From: Acidobacteria bacterium UBA7540
Lineage (GTDB): Bacteria > Acidobacteriota > Terriglobia > UBA7540
DNA length: 36,011 nt
Assembly: GCA_002478145.1 (NCBI GenBank)
Contig: DLMI01000118.1
Span: 1 to 36,011 of the forward strand
Direction of reading: 5' to 3'
Position 1 is the first letter of the stretch; every line of letters starts with the position of its first letter. This document shows, piece after piece, positions 33,571-36,011 of the stretch. Under the pieces are notes generated by a model. The model did not search any database, was not told the origin of the DNA, and worked only from the letters and a program-made list of their open reading frames with translations. Both the position numbers and the translations under genes were made by a program.

Positions 33571-35055
33571 CTAGCTCGCCCACCCCTTGGCCCGCCCCAC
33601 CGCGCGTCGCCAGCCCTCGCAAAGCTCCTCGCGGCGGGACGTTTCCATGCCAGGTTGGAAGCGTCGTTCTATTTTCAACTGAGTTTTCAACTCCAATTCG
33701 CTCCGCCAGAATCCGGTCGCCAAGCCAGCCAGGTACGCGGCCCCGAGCGCCGTCGTCTCCGTCGTTGCCGGCCGCTCGACGGGAACCCCAAGAATGTCAG
33801 CCTGAAACTGGCAGAGGAAATCGTTGCGCGCGGCTCCACCGTCCACGCGTAACATTTCCGGCTTGATTCCGGAATCCCGCGTCATGGCATCAACCACCTC
33901 GCGCGTCTGATAGGCGATGGATTCAAGCGCCGCGCGAATCAGGTGCTTTCGGTTGGCACCACGAGTCAGTCCCACGATGGTGCCCCGTGCATACGCATCC
34001 CAGTGGGGCGCCCCCAGCCCTACGAATGCGGGGACAAAATAAACGCCATGAGTGTCCGGCACCGAGCGGGCGATTTCCTCCGTCTCGGAGGCCTCTCGAA
34101 TCAGTCCCATTTCGTCACGAAGCCATTGGATGGCGGCGCCGGCAATGAACACGCTGCCCTCCAGCGCGTATGTTATCTCGCTATTCCTTCCCCAGGCGAT
34201 AGTTGCAAGCAGCCCCGCCTGGGAGCGGGGAATGGTGGGGCCAGTGTTCATCAGCAGGAAGCAGCCTGTGCCGTAAGTATTCTTGACGGCGCCGGGCGTG
34301 AAGCACTGGTGGCCAAACAGTGATGCCTGCTGGTCGCCAGCCACGCCGGCAATCGGAACCCTGGATCCGAACCAATCGGTCTCTCCGAAAATTTCACTTG
34401 AAGACTTTACCGAGGGAAGCAATGACTCCGGAACGCGAAAGTAGCTGAGGATCTCCTTGTCCCAGGCCAGCGTGGCAATGTTGAAAAGCAGTGTGCGCGA
34501 GGCGTTAGAGACATCCGTCGAGTGGATCTTGCCGCCCGTGAGGCGCCAGATCAGCCAGGAATCAATGGTCCCGCAGGCGAGGTCGCCTCGCTCCGCCCGT
34601 TCACGAGCACCGGGAACATTTTCCAGCAGCCAGGCAATCTTGGTCCCGGAAAAATAAGCGTCGGTCACCAGGCCGGTTCTTTCTCGAATGACCTTATCGA
34701 AGCCTTCTTGCCGGATGCGGTCGCACAAAGCGGCAGTGCGGCGGCACTGCCAGACGATGGCAGGATGGATAGGCTTGCCGGTGGCCCGGTCCCAGAGGAC
34801 CACGGTTTCGCGCTGGTTCGTAATGCCGATTGCGGCAAGGTCCTCCGCATTTGCTTGAGCCTCCGCCAGAGCAGCTTTCGCGACCTCCAACTGCGATTGC
34901 CAGATTTCCTCGGCATCGTGCTCGACCCAGCCGGCGCGGGGATAATGCTGCTTGAATTCCCGACTGGCTGAGGCGCACACCGCGCCGTTGCGGTCAAACA
35001 ACATGGCGCGCGAACTCGTTGTGCCCTGGTCGAGGGCTAAGACGTACCTTGGCAT
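33571..35055 (-). CDS. glpK: Glycerol kinase
   Basis: 494 residues, normal length. ATP-dependent phosphorylation of glycerol to glycerol 3-phosphate. The FGGY-kinase fold shows as [16 protein letters not shown] at the start, [60 protein letters not shown] and [20 protein letters not shown]. All expected substrate motifs appear. ATG 35055 has AAGGA five bases upstream. No glycerol facilitator or dehydrogenase lies beside it in this window. Confidence 0.97.
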   Translation of the reverse strand: MPRYVLALDQGTTSSRAMLFDRNGAVCASASREFKQHYPRAGWVEHDAEEIWQSQLEVAKAALAEAQANAEDLAAIGITNQRETVVLWDRATGKPIHPAIVWQCRRTAALCDRIRQEGFDKVIRERTGLVTDAYFSGTKIAWLLENVPGARERAERGDLACGTIDSWLIWRLTGGKIHSTDVSNASRTLLFNIATLAWDKEILSYFRVPESLLPSVKSSSEIFGETDWFGSRVPIAGVAGDQQASLFGHQCFTPGAVKNTYGTGCFLLMNTGPTIPRSQAGLLATIAWGRNSEITYALEGSVFIAGAAIQWLRDEMGLIREASETEEIARSVPDTHGVYFVPAFVGLGAPHWDAYARGTIVGLTRGANRKHLIRAALESIAYQTREVVDAMTRDSGIKPEMLRVDGGAARNDFLCQFQADILGVPVERPATTETTALGAAYLAGLATGFWRSELELKTQLKIERRFQPGMETSRREELCEGWRRAVGRAKGWAS

Positions 35056-35189
35056 CTCAATCCTTCCGCATCGGAGCCGTCTAGCTTACTTGAATTGAAC
35101 GCAGAAAGACAAATGCAGTTTGCCGCGTCGTAGTCGGCTCCTTGTTTACCCACGCCGCCGGAAGGGTTCGGCGAGTGTAACCCAGCAGC

Positions 35190-35218
35190 TTGAACTATTT
35201 ATCCAAGAATGCGATACT
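35190..35218 (+). promoter_or_regulatory. Possible promoter of the coiled-coil gene
   Basis: TTGAAC (35190-35195), 17 bp, GATACT (35213-35218). Each box matches consensus at four of six bases. It would give a leader of about 120 bases containing the stem-loop at 35280. Confidence 0.35.
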
Positions 35219-35279
35219 AGCCCCGTCCACGTTTGGGCGAACTACGGTGGGACTGAAACCTAATCTTCAGGATAAGCGT

Positions 35280-35327
35280 CTTAGGAAGGGCAGGCTCACC
35301 GCTTGGGTGAGCGGCTTGATTCCTAAG
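35280..35327 (+). promoter_or_regulatory. Stem-loop in the 5' leader of the coiled-coil gene
   Basis: Outer arms CTTAGGAA / TTCCTAAG (35280-35287, 35320-35327) enclose GCTCACC / GGTGAGC (35294-35300, 35306-35312) with a 5-base loop. The structure ends six bases before the AGGAG at 35334-35338, so it could influence translation or mRNA stability. Confidence 0.5.
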
Positions 35328-35343
35328 CGAGACAGGAGCTTGT

Positions 35344-36011
35344 ATGGCAGATAAGACCCCAGGCCCCGGGCACGCGATGTTCGGTTTGAACGAGCCGGCC
35401 CAAAGCGACGCACCGGCTGCCGCACCCGGCGCCCCCCAAGTTGTGTATGTGCAGGCGTCGCCCCCCGTGCCAGCGCCTTCGACCGGCGGCAGCACGATGC
35501 GCTGGCTGGTAGGCGCGCTGCTGGCGCTTTCGGTGATTAATCTCATTTTGGTGCTCTATTCCCGGAGCGATCTTAAGACTATCGTCTCGAAGCAGTCTGA
35601 CCAGTTGGATCTGCTCACCCGGCGCATGGACACCAGCGACGAGCGTTACGCTCAATTGCGCGGCCAGTTCCAAGTGACGTCGGAGAAACTGGGCCTGACC
35701 GAGCAGGAACTCGCGCGCGCGCACGCCCTGGCGTCAGATATCCAAAAGAAGCAGCAACAGGCTGTTCAGCAACTGAACGACGCCATTTCCAAAAAGGCCA
35801 GCGCCGATGAAGTGAATAAGGTCCAGGCGGATGCCAATTCCAAGATCGGCGGGCTTTCCACCGACTTGGCAGGCACGAGGAAGGATTTGGAGAGTACCAA
35901 GTCCGAATTCGCCAATGCGCTTTCGGGAACCAAGGGCGAACTGAGCGGCGCTATCGCGCGCACGCATGATGAGCTGGTCGCACTGGCCCACAGGACTGAC
36001 AGGGACTATTT
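35344..36011 (+). CDS. Membrane-anchored coiled-coil protein (3' end outside window)
   Basis: 222 codons visible, no stop before the window end. A Pro/Ala-rich cytoplasmic head of about 50 residues is followed by one membrane segment (MRWLVGALLALSVINLILVL) and then a long heptad-patterned coiled coil rich in Lys, Glu, Gln and Asp (LTRRMDTSDERYAQLRGQF, LSTDLAGTRKDLESTKSEF). AGGAG lies five bases before ATG 35344, which fixes the start. The topology suggests a spacer or scaffold crossing the periplasm; no family is recognised. It diverges from glpK. Confidence 0.85.
   Translation, partial: MADKTPGPGHAMFGLNEPAQSDAPAAAPGAPQVVYVQASPPVPAPSTGGSTMRWLVGALLALSVINLILVLYSRSDLKTIVSKQSDQLDLLTRRMDTSDERYAQLRGQFQVTSEKLGLTEQELARAHALASDIQKKQQQAVQQLNDAISKKASADEVNKVQADANSKIGGLSTDLAGTRKDLESTKSEFANALSGTKGELSGAIARTHDELVALAHRTDRDY

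Overview
The window most likely comes from an Acidobacteriota chromosome (inference). The grounds are an Oar-like TonB-dependent receptor of about 1,190 residues with an N-terminal carboxypeptidase-regulatory-like domain, large TPR proteins, a TPR/CRTAC1 gene pair, many palindromic intergenic repeats and a generally GC-rich sequence. No rRNA or tRNA gene and no CRISPR array was seen.

Layout. (1) 1-14.8 kb is a surface and periplasm block. It holds a YghZ-type aldo/keto reductase, a TPR protein, a heme-motif/PD40-propeller/TPR fusion protein and a TonB-dependent receptor. A gene-poor stretch of about 1.5 kb follows, containing a 117-bp tandem repeat, a short MITE-like inverted-repeat element and the 3' remnant of a second aldo/keto reductase. 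A translationally coupled TPR + CRTAC1 (FG-GAP/ASPIC-UnbV) pair closes the block. (2) 14.8-22.5 kb is a sugar or sugar-acid locus. It has the 3' remnant of another TonB receptor with its terminator, a XylR-type regulator, a DUF362 Tat protein, an unassigned 496-residue protein, an SglT-like Na+/sugar symporter and a divergent Tat-exported enolase-superfamily dehydratase. (3) 22.5-28.7 kb is an accessory island. It has a small repeat-bearing hypothetical gene, a DUF4143 ATPase, a nested-palindrome element, a type II restriction-modification operon (m5C methyltransferase, endonuclease, Mig-type HhH-GPD glycosylase) closed by an intrinsic terminator, and a higBA toxin-antitoxin pair. (4) 28.7-36 kb looks like core or housekeeping sequence: a UPF0182 membrane protein, a second aldo/keto reductase, glycerol kinase, and a membrane-anchored coiled-coil protein cut by the window end.

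How the parts may fit (inference). The receptor, TPR and propeller proteins plausibly handle uptake or sensing of polymer-derived ligands. The symporter, dehydratase and XylR-like regulator would import and dehydrate a sugar or aldonate. In the restriction-modification operon, the glycosylase would repair T:G mismatches created when 5-methylcytosine deaminates, the job Vsr does elsewhere. Several island genes have near-consensus sigma-70 promoters so close to the start codon that their mRNAs should be leaderless.

The most interesting structures are the restriction-modification operon with its built-in mismatch glycosylase, the 117-bp tandem repeat whose palindrome is kept by a compensatory base-pair change, the palindromes placed just after stop codons at three operon gaps, and the partial AKR/TPR duplication whose coding part has diverged less than its flank.
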